Assembly: GCA_016934825.1 (NCBI GenBank) | Contig: JAFGSB010000134.1 | Coordinates: 1-64,000, forward strand | DNA: 64,000 nucleotides | Reading direction: 5' to 3' | From: Candidatus Zhuqueibacterota bacterium | GTDB taxonomy: Bacteria; Zhuqueibacterota; Zhuqueibacteria; Residuimicrobiales; Krinioviventaceae | The notes under the pieces: generated by a model | Databases searched by the model: none | What the model was told of the DNA's origin: nothing | The model's input: only the letters and a program-made list of their open reading frames with translations | Program-made: the position numbers and the translations under genes | Part shown: one piece after another, positions 46,567-55,841 of the stretch | How the letters are laid out: each line of letters opens with the position of its first letter | Position numbering within the stretch: the first letter of the stretch is position 1

Positions 46567-47117
46567 ATAAATCCCTCGTTTATGTAAATAATTTTTTAGT
46601 ATTGACACTAATTAAATTCCATAAAAAAACGGATTTTATCTGACTTTTTTGGTTTACGGTATTTTGTAAAGAAGGTTTCAACTATACTCATTTATGGATA
46701 CATACAGGATTGGAGAGATTTCTGAGGTTGATTTTAACTCAGTTCAGTTTTGGCTTGTCGCATATAATGAACGTTAATACTGTTTAAAGTATAATCAGGA
46801 TGTAACATATATAAATATATAACGAACACGTAAAATGCGAATTGCAGTGAAATAAAATGTGTATAATAATTGACATCAGGTCAATATATTATTATATTAA
46901 TTTAATTGAATTAAAACTATATCTCATGTTGATGTTAGAATTCACTGGATGTGCCAAACTATCAGTTCTACATTTTTCTACACTCTTTTAAAAGGATAAT
47001 TTTCTTTAGGTACCATTTCAAGCTATAATCCATATTAATATCAGGAGTTGTAATTTCGATTGTTTCCAATCTTAATTCGATAAATTAAACATTTAATTAC
47101 GAAAAAGGAGGGAAATA
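46567..47117. other. Divergent intergenic region upstream of the metalloprotease gene
   Basis: About 550 AT-rich bases between a minus-strand and a plus-strand gene. No open frame with coding character was seen. It contains a candidate promoter at 46870 and probably control regions for both genes. Confidence 0.6.
46870..46898 (+). promoter_or_regulatory. Candidate promoter with overlapping inverted repeat
   Basis: TTGACA (46870-46875) and TATATT (46893-46898) are 17 bases apart. The -35 is part of an inverted repeat, TTGAC then GTCAA with 5 bases between (46870-46884), which could bind a dimeric regulator. It lies about 220 bases before the metalloprotease start, a long leader. Confidence 0.4.
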
Positions 47118-49475
47118 ATGAAAAATTTCAAATTTAGCATATCTGCTTTATTAATTATTGTTTATCTTTGTTTTACATCAATTGTTTTTTCCAGGCCGCC
47201 GGACCCACCCGCAAAAATATCTTTTTCGCAGTTACAAGCAGAACCGTTGGAAATGAAACTTGAAAATGGCAATTTAATATTCCCTGTGGAGATAGACTTG
47301 CTTAATATTGAAGATGAAAAGGTCCTGAGAGATTTTGAGGAAGGTTTTTCTTTAATTGCCGTTATATCGGACCCTGAAGACACAAAAATGAAAAAACGTC
47401 CTGTTTTCAGCAAATTCTTCCCATACACACCGGACAAAGAAAAACAATCGTTGATGGTGGATATCTCTGATGTCCCTCGTGGTGATACAAAACTGGAACT
47501 TTCAATAGAACTGGCCAATAAAAAAGGAATAATTGACAGGAAGATCATTTATATCCGTTCCGAAAGAGAGGGAAGTGTTATTCTCTTTACTCCAAAACAA
47601 TACAATTATGATAGACAAAATAAAAAGTGGCAGTTATTTAAAAACAGTATCCGCGAGAATCCTGACGATATTGATGTCCGGCTTTTATGGGATGATACGG
47701 AAAAAATAAGCGGAGAAGACATTGTCCCCATAATACCCCCCGAGGAATTTTTGTCCGTTCGACCAACGGGCCCTTCGGACGGGTTAAAAGAATACATAAA
47801 CGAGGAACAGGATGTCAGTTGGGACAAAACAGACCCTCTCACTATTAAAGGTAAACTAACATTTAAGGATTTCGATGGCGTGTGGCGTCCTCTTGTCAAT
47901 GTGAGTGTAAATATTTACGATGAGGATACCGGAGTTGATGATCATCTTGGTGTCACCGGAACAGACGGAAACGGTAATTGGAGTTTTACCTGCAATAACG
48001 ATGACGGCTGGCTGCAGGATGGACGCGATATCTATTATAAATTCAAATTGGAGAATACACGTCTTCGTGTTCAGGATTGCGGTCCATGGCCCGATGTGAC
48101 GTATTCGTGGAAATCCTCTGTGCACAGTAATTTATCCGATGGCGCGGTGGTAGATTTTGGCAGCGAAACCGGTTCAACCAATAAGGGATCGATGATCATC
48201 TGGTCTTTTTTAAATCGCGCCTGGCAGCATGTGGTATCAACAGGAGGACAAGATCCAGGTTTCGTGGATTGCTGTTTCCCGGAAAATAATACACAGTGGG
48301 ACAGGTATTGGGAGGAAGTCGATATTGAAAGTCAATACACTGACGGCCCCGATGTTGTTATGCATGAATATGGTCATGCAGTGATGTGGTATGCCTATGG
48401 TGAAAGTAACCCAAGTCCCGGCGGATCGCACAATTTTTCAGATACCAATCAAAATACCAGTCTGGCATGGAGTGAAGGATGGGCCACCGGTTTTATGCTG
48501 TCGGTATGTCCGGATGGTCTTTATAACTGGCATGAGGGCAGTTCCGAATCCGCCGGTGAATATCCTTCCTGCGGTGTACAGAACGATTGGGGCTGGCCGA
48601 TCGAAGCAGCCTCTTCTTCTAACAGGGATGGAAGCCGTTCAGAAGCGAGGGTTGCGGCGGCGATAAATGATATGCTCGATTCTCACAATGACTCGCCCGG
48701 TACGAACGCAAATTTAGGTCGTACCGACCGTGAAGACGCAAACAGTTCAAACCGGGTTTCTTTGAAAAAAATGGTCAAAGATGTTTTATGGGGATCTTAT
48801 CATAAGGAATTTTTGAACTTTTGGAACGAATTATCGGGTGAATTGAGCGGTAATACTTTAAGTTTGGCCCGGGAGGCCTGTCAATATAATTATATGTCCA
48901 TTTCCGATCCGATTGTTATTTGCGTTGCCTCCAAAATTACGACCGCGAATACACCAAACCAGGAAACACTTTTGGACGGCCTCCGGTTATTCAGAGACAA
49001 CGCGTTGAAAAATAATTTTAACGGCCGGAATTTAATGCAAACGTACTATAAAAACAGTCCGGAGCTTGCCGTCATCCTGTTAAAGGATGAGGAGGCGCGT
49101 AGGGGCGCTCTGGAAATTATCCAATACTTTTCCAAAATCGGCGGTATGATTTCGACTAATGAAAACCAGCGGGAACTACTGTTGAGGGACGGTCCGTTTA
49201 TCGATGATAAAATGGTTGTACTCATTCATGATGTATTGAACCGAATTGAGGAAAAAGCGGGGGATGATTTAAAAGCCGACTGTTTCGAACTGCGCCAGTT
49301 GCTTAATTCCGTTCAAGGGTACACTTTTAGACAAATTCAGATGAGAATGAGCCAAAAAGATGTGATTAAACATTACCGTTCGAAAAATATTGTTGTCCCC
49401 TCGGAGGTGACGGAGGAAAGTAAGGAAAGCCTGCGAAAACTGAATAACAGGCAGGAGGATAAAAATCAATATTAA
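47118..49475 (+). CDS. Secreted HEXXH zinc metalloprotease-like protein
   Basis: 785 residues with signal peptide ending 'SIVFSR'. The N-terminal 240 residues look like beta domains; a transthyretin/regulatory-like module spans about 255-330 ('VNVSVNIYDEDTGVDDH'). The zinc motif 'VVMHEYGHAVMW' gives His416, Glu417 and His420, and 'LAWSEGWATGF' offers Glu453 as third ligand, a gluzincin-like layout. The C-terminal 250 residues are mostly helical. The sequence supports a secreted zinc peptidase, but I do not assign a MEROPS family. AAGGAGGG lies before the start; a strong terminator follows. Confidence 0.75.
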   Translation: MKNFKFSISALLIIVYLCFTSIVFSRPPDPPAKISFSQLQAEPLEMKLENGNLIFPVEIDLLNIEDEKVLRDFEEGFSLIAVISDPEDTKMKKRPVFSKFFPYTPDKEKQSLMVDISDVPRGDTKLELSIELANKKGIIDRKIIYIRSEREGSVILFTPKQYNYDRQNKKWQLFKNSIRENPDDIDVRLLWDDTEKISGEDIVPIIPPEEFLSVRPTGPSDGLKEYINEEQDVSWDKTDPLTIKGKLTFKDFDGVWRPLVNVSVNIYDEDTGVDDHLGVTGTDGNGNWSFTCNNDDGWLQDGRDIYYKFKLENTRLRVQDCGPWPDVTYSWKSSVHSNLSDGAVVDFGSETGSTNKGSMIIWSFLNRAWQHVVSTGGQDPGFVDCCFPENNTQWDRYWEEVDIESQYTDGPDVVMHEYGHAVMWYAYGESNPSPGGSHNFSDTNQNTSLAWSEGWATGFMLSVCPDGLYNWHEGSSESAGEYPSCGVQNDWGWPIEAASSSNRDGSRSEARVAAAINDMLDSHNDSPGTNANLGRTDREDANSSNRVSLKKMVKDVLWGSYHKEFLNFWNELSGELSGNTLSLAREACQYNYMSISDPIVICVASKITTANTPNQETLLDGLRLFRDNALKNNFNGRNLMQTYYKNSPELAVILLKDEEARRGALEIIQYFSKIGGMISTNENQRELLLRDGPFIDDKMVVLIHDVLNRIEEKAGDDLKADCFELRQLLNSVQGYTFRQIQMRMSQKDVIKHYRSKNIVVPSEVTEESKESLRKLNNRQEDKNQY

Positions 49476-49513
49476 ATGAGTTGTTTTAATAAATTTCGAG
49501 TTTACATTTAGAA

Positions 49514-49550
49514 ATGTGCTGCGCGTATTTACCCGCAGCACATTTTTGTT
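49514..49550 (+). terminator. Rho-independent terminator of the metalloprotease gene
   Basis: A perfect 10-base stem (ATGTGCTGCG at 49514-49523 and its complement at 49534-49543) with a 10-base loop is followed directly by a T-run. It lies about 40 bases after the stop codon. Confidence 0.85.
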
Positions 49551-49579
49551 ATAATACCTCTTTTAATTGTTTTTGGAAG

Positions 49580-49672
49580 CTATTTCATTAGTAAACATTT
49601 TTTCAACCCGGTGTAGCCCTCCGCTTGCAGGCGGAAAAAATATGTGCCGGACTTGTCATTCTTATCAGTAAG
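49580..49672 (-). pseudogene. Remnant of a sorting-domain C-terminus
   Basis: On the minus strand this frame reads '...LTDKNDKSGTYFFRLQAEG' then YTGLKKCLLMK and a TAG stop. It matches the closing strands of the sorting domains found elsewhere in the window ('GVYFYKLEAG ... KMLLIK'). The frame continues upstream to about 49724 but loses any resemblance after the Leu at 49672, and no larger protein precedes it. It is best read as the left-over 3' end of a deleted secreted-protein gene. Confidence 0.65.
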
Positions 49673-49698
49673 GTGAATGAAAAACGGCATAAATATGA

Positions 49699-49929
49699 AA
49701 AAGCTTTTTTCTATATAAAAATTTTATTTTCGACCACCTCCCATCCTTCACCGGCTTTCTGTACCGCCACGTTGCCGGCACCGAGCCGGAGATGTTCATC
49801 CACGGGCCGAAAATGGCCGGGGCGGGCGCCGTCCTGTCGCTGGACAGCGCGTTCATCTCAAACACCACGGTACGGTATGACCGTTTATCCAGCCTCACCG
49901 CCTTTGATATCCAGTATCCGGTTATGTAA
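49699..49929 (+). pseudogene. Orphan coding frame, possible 3' fragment of a lost gene
   Basis: From 49732 the frame reads 'DHLPSFTGFLYRHVAGTEPE' and ends 'LTAFDIQYPVM' with a TAA stop. Third codon positions are strongly GC-rich and second positions AT-rich, the pattern of real coding sequence, unlike the other frames over these bases. There is no start codon with a ribosome-binding site and no recognisable family. High GC3 also differs from neighbouring genes, hinting at foreign origin. It overlaps the upstream non-homologous part of the sorting-domain remnant on the other strand. Confidence 0.5.
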
Positions 49930-49990
49930 GCGATAAAATTATGTATAATCGACGTGGAAATATTGTACGGTAAAAGGTAGAATAATGTTC

Positions 49991-50025
49991 AGAAGGGTGA
50001 ATGGTGTGATTTTATTCACCCTTCT
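49991..50025. terminator. Strong hairpin between the orphan frame and the VWA gene
   Basis: Arms at 49991-50002 and 50014-50025 are perfectly complementary over 12 bases with an 11-base loop. It lies between a plus-strand frame end and the stop codon of the minus-strand VWA gene, and may serve both strands. T-runs are short on both sides. Confidence 0.6.
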
Positions 50026-50040
50026 TTATCGAATTTTAGT

Positions 50041-51891
50041 TTATTTCATCAATAAAGCCGCCCGTTCCGTCAGGTCCATGAATTCTTTTCTGTAACCGAA
50101 CGGGTCCTGCCCCAACGAGGAAGCGGCCAATTTTTTGACGCTGTTAATGTCGGCCGTGCCTTTGAATTCGGAATCCCTCAATACCATGGCAAACTCGGCC
50201 ACGGCGGCGGAAAATCTGAAATTGTCCGATGTCGCGGCAAGTTTTGCGGGTTTGCCTTTGAGCACGGAACTGAATTCTGTGCTTGTTTTGCCGTCGGGTT
50301 CTTTGTAACGGATACGCACGGTCAGAATTTCATCGGATTTTTCCGCGTCTTTTTTGATCGTCCTTTCGGTATATTTCAGATCATAGGTTTTGGTATTTTG
50401 GTCGTCGGCGGGAACAACTTCATATAAAGCGGTGACGGTATGGCCCGCGCCGATCTCGCCGGCGTCTTTGGTGTCGTCGACAAAATCTTCATCTTGTAAT
50501 TCCCTGTTTTCATAGCCGATCAGCCGGTAGGATTTAATTTTGACCGGATTGAATTCCACCTGGATTTTAACGTCTTTGGCAATGGTGAATAACGTGGCCG
50601 TCAGGTCGTTTACCAGGACTTTTTTGGCTTCCAGAATATTGTCGATATAGGCGTGATTACCGTTGCCCCGGTCGGCCAGTTCCTGTAAACGGTAGTCTTT
50701 GTAATTCCCCATACCGAAACCGAGGACGGTTAAAAAGATGCCGTCGTCACGTTTTTCCTCGATGAACCGGGTCAGTTCCGCCGTGCTGGAAATACCGATG
50801 TTAAAATCCCCGTCCGTTGCCAGTATAACCCTGTTGTTCCCTCCGGGAATCAGGTTTTGTTTGGCGATTTTATATGCCAGTTGAATACCGGCGCCGCCCG
50901 CGGTCGATCCTCCCGCGGAAAGTCTGTTTATCGCGTCTTTGATGACCTCTTTTTCCGAACCGGGCGTCGAGGGCAGCACCAGTCCGGCATTGCCCGCGTA
51001 AACAACCAGCGCGACATGATCTTCCGCTTTGAGCTGGTCAACCATTAAATTAAAAGATTTTTGTAACAGTGGAAGTTTTTTCGGATCATTCATGGAACCG
51101 GACACATCGATCAGAAACACCAGGTTGCTGGGTTTCTGATCCGCTTTGGATAATTTTTTGCCCTGTAAGCCGATATGGATCAATTGGCACTTTTCGTTCC
51201 AGGGACATTCGGAATACTCCATGTTAATGGAAAGAGGATGTTCGTCCTCAGGGATCTTGTAATCGTAGTTAAAATAATTGATAAATTCTTCCGACCTGAC
51301 GGCATCCTTATAGGGTAACTGGTCCCGCATAATAAAGCGGCGCGCGTTAGAGTAGGAGGCCGCGTCCACATCCGCGGCAAAGGTAGAGAGCGGGTGCTGT
51401 AATACCTCCAGGAATCCGCTTTCATTGATTTTGCTGTATTCTTCGGTGTTGAAATCGATGTATCCTTCACCAGGTGCGGGTGGAGCAAGCGCGCCCTTGA
51501 CCATCATGGAACTGGACATATCCATTTGTGTTTTTGGCTTTTCCTCTACGATTGTGATCATTTCACCTTCAAGTTTGGAAGGCTCCAGTTTAAAATTCAT
51601 GGTCGTGATCGTGTTCGCTTTTACATTAACATTTTTCTTTAAAATCTCTTCGTAACCGATCATGGATATTTTGAGCGTATACGTGCCCTCCGGAACATTT
51701 TTGATCTCATAAAAACCGTTCATATCCGTAGCGGCGCCCAGTTTGGTGCCCGTTACGAAAACATTCGTTCCCGGTAAAGGGTCCCCGGTCTGTTTATCGG
51801 TGATCGTGCCGTTAATCGTCCCCGTCTGTGCTGGAAGTAGCAGAGGTGTAATTAAGAGCAGCCCAAGAAAAGCAAAGAATATTTTTTTCAT
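50041..51891 (-). CDS. Exported VWA protein, YfbK-like, with carboxypeptidase-regulatory-like N-terminus
   Basis: 616 residues. After the signal peptide ('LLLPAQ') a carboxypeptidase-regulatory-like sandwich spans about residues 24-103, followed by a YfbK-type N-terminal segment ('STFAADVDAASYSNARRF'). The von Willebrand A domain (about 256-440) has an intact metal site, Asp262, Ser264 and Ser266 in 'IDVSGSM'. The YfbK C-terminal domain follows. VWA proteins of this type bind partners through a divalent metal; the partner is unknown. AAAAGGAG precedes the start. It stands alone, with intergenic regions on both sides. Confidence 0.88.
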   Translation of the reverse strand: MKKIFFAFLGLLLITPLLLPAQTGTINGTITDKQTGDPLPGTNVFVTGTKLGAATDMNGFYEIKNVPEGTYTLKISMIGYEEILKKNVNVKANTITTMNFKLEPSKLEGEMITIVEEKPKTQMDMSSSMMVKGALAPPAPGEGYIDFNTEEYSKINESGFLEVLQHPLSTFAADVDAASYSNARRFIMRDQLPYKDAVRSEEFINYFNYDYKIPEDEHPLSINMEYSECPWNEKCQLIHIGLQGKKLSKADQKPSNLVFLIDVSGSMNDPKKLPLLQKSFNLMVDQLKAEDHVALVVYAGNAGLVLPSTPGSEKEVIKDAINRLSAGGSTAGGAGIQLAYKIAKQNLIPGGNNRVILATDGDFNIGISSTAELTRFIEEKRDDGIFLTVLGFGMGNYKDYRLQELADRGNGNHAYIDNILEAKKVLVNDLTATLFTIAKDVKIQVEFNPVKIKSYRLIGYENRELQDEDFVDDTKDAGEIGAGHTVTALYEVVPADDQNTKTYDLKYTERTIKKDAEKSDEILTVRIRYKEPDGKTSTEFSSVLKGKPAKLAATSDNFRFSAAVAEFAMVLRDSEFKGTADINSVKKLAASSLGQDPFGYRKEFMDLTERAALLMK

Positions 51892-52344
51892 TGCACTTCT
51901 CCTTTTAGATCCCTGACTGTTTACAGTAATAAAACTATTCTAATTTTTAAAAGTTCAATTTAAGAGCGTGTAATGGTCCGGGAAAAAGTCAGTAACGGAA
52001 TTTGTGATGTGCAAAAAGGTGTTGACTTTTTAATATTTTCATTTTATTATTTGTTATAATTATATTCAAATCAATATTTTACTGGTATACGGAAATAACC
52101 GGACAACGGGGATAATGATTAATGATTTTCGATATGTCAGGTTCAAAATCTTAGTCACTAAATAAATGTTAAAAGGTTTGTGGAAGTGAATCCAACTAAT
52201 TTATTTTTAAGACGAAAGAAAAGAGTGGTGTTATAATCAGGACTAAATAACGACATTCTTGTGTTGTAATATTTAAATTTTTTCAACATTTATTTATCAA
52301 GATAGTATAATTGTATAATTAATTAAATCTTTATGGAGGAGATA
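51892..52344. other. Divergent intergenic region between VWA and DUF2911 genes
   Basis: About 450 AT-rich bases with no coding frame. It should hold promoters for both divergent genes; one plus-strand candidate is listed separately. Nothing else was recognised. Confidence 0.6.
52022..52050 (+). promoter_or_regulatory. Candidate promoter for the DUF2911 gene
   Basis: TTGACT (52022-52027) and TATTAT (52045-52050) are separated by 17 bases. It lies roughly 295 bases before the start codon, which would give a long leader, and the AT-rich setting lowers confidence. Confidence 0.3.
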
Positions 52345-52926
52345 ATGAAACGTTCAAACCTAATTTTTATTGTTGCACTTTTATTTTCTTTTCTGGTCAC
52401 TACAATCCCTGTTTTTTCCCAGCCGGGTAAAGTCCGGGTTAGTTTAAAAGCCGGCGTGTCGCAGACCCTTGGGGTTGACACCGAAATCAAAATCGTATAC
52501 AGCAGGCCGGGTGTGAAAGGGAGAAAAATCTGGGGAGACCTTGTGCCATATGGAATGGCCCCGGGAAACAAATATTCCAAAGATAAACCTTATCCGTGGC
52601 GGGCCGGTGCCAATGAAAATACAACGATTGAATTTAATAAGGACATTTTAATCGAAGGGCAGAAATTACCAGCCGGTAAATACGGTATTCATATGATCCC
52701 GGGCGAAAAAGAATGGACCATCATTTTCAGCAAAAACAATTCCGCGTGGGGCAGTTTTTCCTATAACCAGGAAGAAGACGCGCTGAGGGTAAAAGTTGTA
52801 CCCGAAGAAGTCCCTTTTCAGGAATGGTTGAGTTTCGGCTTTGATGAATTGGCAGGAACTTCGGCAACCGCTTTCCTGCGTTGGGAAAAGCTCAGAGTCC
52901 CTTTTAAAATCAAATTAGCCGAATAA
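52345..52926 (+). CDS. Exported DUF2911 protein
   Basis: 193 residues with signal peptide ending 'PVFSQ'. The DUF2911 signature is clear: 'GRKIWGDLVPYG', 'WRAGANENTTIEF', 'LPAGKYGIHMIPGEKEW' and 'DALRVKV'. The family is common in FCB bacteria, is exported and has no established function. The start at 52345 has GGAGGA 4 bases upstream; the ATG at 52333 precedes that ribosome-binding site. It appears monocistronic. Confidence 0.9.
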   Translation: MKRSNLIFIVALLFSFLVTTIPVFSQPGKVRVSLKAGVSQTLGVDTEIKIVYSRPGVKGRKIWGDLVPYGMAPGNKYSKDKPYPWRAGANENTTIEFNKDILIEGQKLPAGKYGIHMIPGEKEWTIIFSKNNSAWGSFSYNQEEDALRVKVVPEEVPFQEWLSFGFDELAGTSATAFLRWEKLRVPFKIKLAE

Positions 52927-53045
52927 TTATTTTCATTTAACAACTTTATAATTTTTTGTTTATCACCGGAAAAGGGGAGTAAATGCTTCGAAATAATGGC
53001 TTCCGGGTGTAAATTTTGACTGTAAAGTGTTTAAGGGACTGACCG

Positions 53046-53072
53046 GGCCGGTATATGAGTTCGGCCTTCTTT
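53046..53072 (+). terminator. Weak hairpin downstream of DUF2911
   Basis: GGCCG (53046-53050) pairs with CGGCC (53062-53066) and is followed by TTCTTT. The stem is only 5 bases, so this is a weak candidate. Confidence 0.3.
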
Positions 53073-53162
53073 AGAATTTAGTTGTCACTATTGTTTGATT
53101 TCCTCAGGAAAACAATGGCGTGAGTTGCTGACAAAAATAATGGATTAAATGAAATTGACGTT

Positions 53163-55658
53163 ATGAAAAGATATTTCAGCATACCTTCATTTCTTTTTAT
53201 TTATACGTTTTTTATTACTTTTAGTGTTCATTCACAATCCGCTGAAACAGAAAACGCCGGCGAACTACAAACAGCTTTACATAAATTAAATGTACTCGGC
53301 AGTGTGCTTTATATCGCCGCGCACCCTGATGATGAAAATACGGGATTGCTGGCTTATTTGTCCAAGGGGAGAAAATACCGGACGGAGTATCTTTCCCTGA
53401 CACGCGGAGACGGCGGTCAAAACCTTATCGGTGCGGAAAAGGGCGCGGAAATCGGTATACTGCGTACCCAGGAACTCCTGGAGGCACGAAAATTCGATAA
53501 AGCCGAACAGTATTTCACACGCGCGATTGATTTCGGTTATTCGAAAACCGCCCGGGAAACATTCGATTTTTGGGGAAGGGAGCAGATCCTTTCAGATATC
53601 GTCTGGGTGATACGGACATTCCGGCCCGATGTGATCATTACACGTTTTACGCCGGACGGGGACAGCGGTCATGGTCATCATACGGCATCGGCGCTGCTTG
53701 CGGAAGAAGCTTTTACAGCGGCCGCGGACCCTGAAAAATTTCCCGAACATTTAAAATATGTCACACCCTGGCGGTGTAAAAGGATATTCTGGAACAACTG
53801 GCGCCCCGGCCGTGATGACACAGGATATCTGCTCAATGTCGATATTGGCGAATATAATCCGCTGTTGGGAAAATCATATTCGGAGGTCGCCGCGTTAAGC
53901 CGCTCCAAACATAAAAGTCAGGGTTTTGGAGCCGTCGGACAACGGGGAAGACGTTTAGAGTATTTTGAACTGATCGCCGGAGAACCCGCAAAAACCGATA
54001 TTCTGGAAGGAGTCAATACTACCTGGAACAGAGTCCCCGGCGGACAAAAGATCGCCCCGATGCTGTCGGCAATTCTGTCGTCATTTGACTCCCGTAATCC
54101 GTCCGCCTCAATACCCGCCTTGCTTGCCGTTTATAAAGAACTTGAAAAACCGGGTAACAATTACTGGGTGGAAATTAAAAAACAGGAATTACTCGGTATT
54201 ATACGCTCCTGTGCCGGACTGTGGATGGAAGCCATAACGGATGACTATGCCGTTGCGCCGGGGGATGAAATTCAAATGCAGGTGACGCTGGTAAACCGTT
54301 CCGATTTTCCTTTTAAACTAAATCAAATTACGATCGAGGCAACCAATTCGGATTCGATTGTAAATTTATTTTTAAAAAATAACGAATCGGTTACCATTAC
54401 AAAAATGATACGCGTCCCGGCAGATTTTCCGATTTCACAGCCATACTGGCTACAAAAAACACCTCAAACGGGTTTATTTACAATAAAAGAACAGAATCTA
54501 ATCGGGTTGGCCGAGAATCCCCCGGCAATTCCGGTAACTGTAACATTAAGGTTTAACGGCCAAACCTTGATTTATACGATACCTGTATTATATCGCTGGC
54601 GTGACAGGGCCGCCGGTGAATTATACCGGCCGCTGGAAATCAGGCCGCCGGTAACGGTCAATCCGGAAGATAAGGTGAGTATTTTCCCGGATAATCAATC
54701 CAGAACATTAAAAATCAGGGTAAAAAGCCATTCCCGTGATATTACCGGAATGCTTTCACTTGTCGGTCCTGAAGAATGGGAAATCGTTCCCGCCGGAATT
54801 CCGTTTACGTTAAAAAATAAATATGAAGAAAAAATATTCACTTTTACCGTATCGCCGCCGAAAGAACAGGTTACGGCACTTCTGACCGCCGCTGCGGAAA
54901 TTAACGGGCAAAAATTCGACAAAGCGCTTGTCGAAATTTCCTATCCGCACATCAGCACACAGGTGTTTTTCCCGGAAAGCCAGGTCAAAGTCGTAAAACT
55001 GGATATTAAAAGAAACGGCAAAATGCTGGGTTATATAACGGGTTCCGGCGACGAGATCCCAGGGGTATTGAGAAATATCGGTTATGATGTGGTATTACTG
55101 GATGATACCATGCTGGAAAACGACGACCTTTCGAATTATGATGCGGTAATCACAGGCATCCGGGCGTATAATACGCGGGAACGTCTCAAATATGTTCAGC
55201 CCAAACTGTTACAGTATGTTCAAAACGGCGGCACATTTATCGTGCAGTATAATGTGGCGTCCGGTTTACAAACGGAAGCCGTCGGTCCGTATCCGTTTTC
55301 AATCGGCCGCGAACGGGTCAGCGATGAAACCGCACCCGTTTCTTTTATTCATCCCGATCATCCGCTTTTAAATTTCCCGAATAAAATAACACTGAAAGAT
55401 TTTGAGGACTGGGTCCAGGAGAGGGGTTTGTACTTTGCATCGCAGTGGGATGAACAATATACGCCTTTATTATCAAGTCACGATCCCGGCGAACCGGCGC
55501 GAACCGGCGGCACCTTATTCGCGCGCTGCGGTAAAGGCGTTTTTATTTACACCGGATATTCCTGGTTCCGTCAATTGCCGGCGGGCGTGCCCGGCGCGTT
55601 CCGGCTGTTTGTGAATATGATATCCGCAGGACAAATTTATGATAAAGAATCAAAGTAA
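53163..55658 (+). CDS. Large exported PIG-L deacetylase with C-terminal GATase-like domain
   Basis: 831 residues with signal peptide ending 'SVHSQS'. The PIG-L domain (about 45-260) has 'AHPDDE' beginning at His54 and 'GDSGHGHHTAS'. A central beta-sandwich region follows. Residues about 615-825 resemble a class I glutamine-amidotransferase/ThuA-like fold ('YDAVITGIRAYN', 'GGTFIVQYN'). De-N-acetylation of an amino sugar conjugate is the family expectation. No good ribosome-binding site is seen at 53163. The following small membrane protein gene overlaps its last 20 bases, so they form one unit with the symporter. Confidence 0.88.
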   Translation: MKRYFSIPSFLFIYTFFITFSVHSQSAETENAGELQTALHKLNVLGSVLYIAAHPDDENTGLLAYLSKGRKYRTEYLSLTRGDGGQNLIGAEKGAEIGILRTQELLEARKFDKAEQYFTRAIDFGYSKTARETFDFWGREQILSDIVWVIRTFRPDVIITRFTPDGDSGHGHHTASALLAEEAFTAAADPEKFPEHLKYVTPWRCKRIFWNNWRPGRDDTGYLLNVDIGEYNPLLGKSYSEVAALSRSKHKSQGFGAVGQRGRRLEYFELIAGEPAKTDILEGVNTTWNRVPGGQKIAPMLSAILSSFDSRNPSASIPALLAVYKELEKPGNNYWVEIKKQELLGIIRSCAGLWMEAITDDYAVAPGDEIQMQVTLVNRSDFPFKLNQITIEATNSDSIVNLFLKNNESVTITKMIRVPADFPISQPYWLQKTPQTGLFTIKEQNLIGLAENPPAIPVTVTLRFNGQTLIYTIPVLYRWRDRAAGELYRPLEIRPPVTVNPEDKVSIFPDNQSRTLKIRVKSHSRDITGMLSLVGPEEWEIVPAGIPFTLKNKYEEKIFTFTVSPPKEQVTALLTAAAEINGQKFDKALVEISYPHISTQVFFPESQVKVVKLDIKRNGKMLGYITGSGDEIPGVLRNIGYDVVLLDDTMLENDDLSNYDAVITGIRAYNTRERLKYVQPKLLQYVQNGGTFIVQYNVASGLQTEAVGPYPFSIGRERVSDETAPVSFIHPDHPLLNFPNKITLKDFEDWVQERGLYFASQWDEQYTPLLSSHDPGEPARTGGTLFARCGKGVFIYTGYSWFRQLPAGVPGAFRLFVNMISAGQIYDKESK

Positions 55659-55785
55659 TAATTTCGATACCACGGAAGAACGGCCGCCGGTTTTATCTTC
55701 CTGGAATAAATTGTACGCCGTGGTTCTTTTTAATCTGGTATTTCTCATTGTGATATTTTATCTATTTACAAAAATTTTCAGTTAA
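55639..55785 (+). CDS. Small single-span membrane protein between PIG-L and symporter
   Basis: 48 residues. A charged, Asn-rich N-terminus is followed by 'SSWNKLYAVVLFNLVFLIVI' and 'FYLFTKIFS', a single membrane helix. It overlaps the 3' end of the PIG-L gene by 20 bases and ends 56 bases before the symporter start. Small one-helix proteins of this style often accompany sodium:solute symporters, so it may be an accessory subunit; that is inference. The composition (Trp-Leu-Tyr then aliphatic run) is too membrane-like to be a chance frame. Confidence 0.7.
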   Translation: MIKNQSNNFDTTEERPPVLSSWNKLYAVVLFNLVFLIVIFYLFTKIFS

Positions 55786-55841
55786 CCGGGATTTTAATCA
55801 AGTTGTAGTTAATAGAATTGTATAATTAACGGATTTTTTGA

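Larger units (their letters stand above)
49476..50040. other. Gene-debris region between the metalloprotease and VWA genes
   Basis: No intact gene fits here. The stretch holds a terminator, a minus-strand remnant of a sorting domain, a plus-strand orphan coding frame and a second strong hairpin. It looks like the site of past deletion or recombination. Confidence 0.6.

Noticed and set aside
49665-49898. 77-codon minus-strand frame over the orphan fragment
   Set aside because: The codon-position composition favours the plus-strand frame over the same bases.
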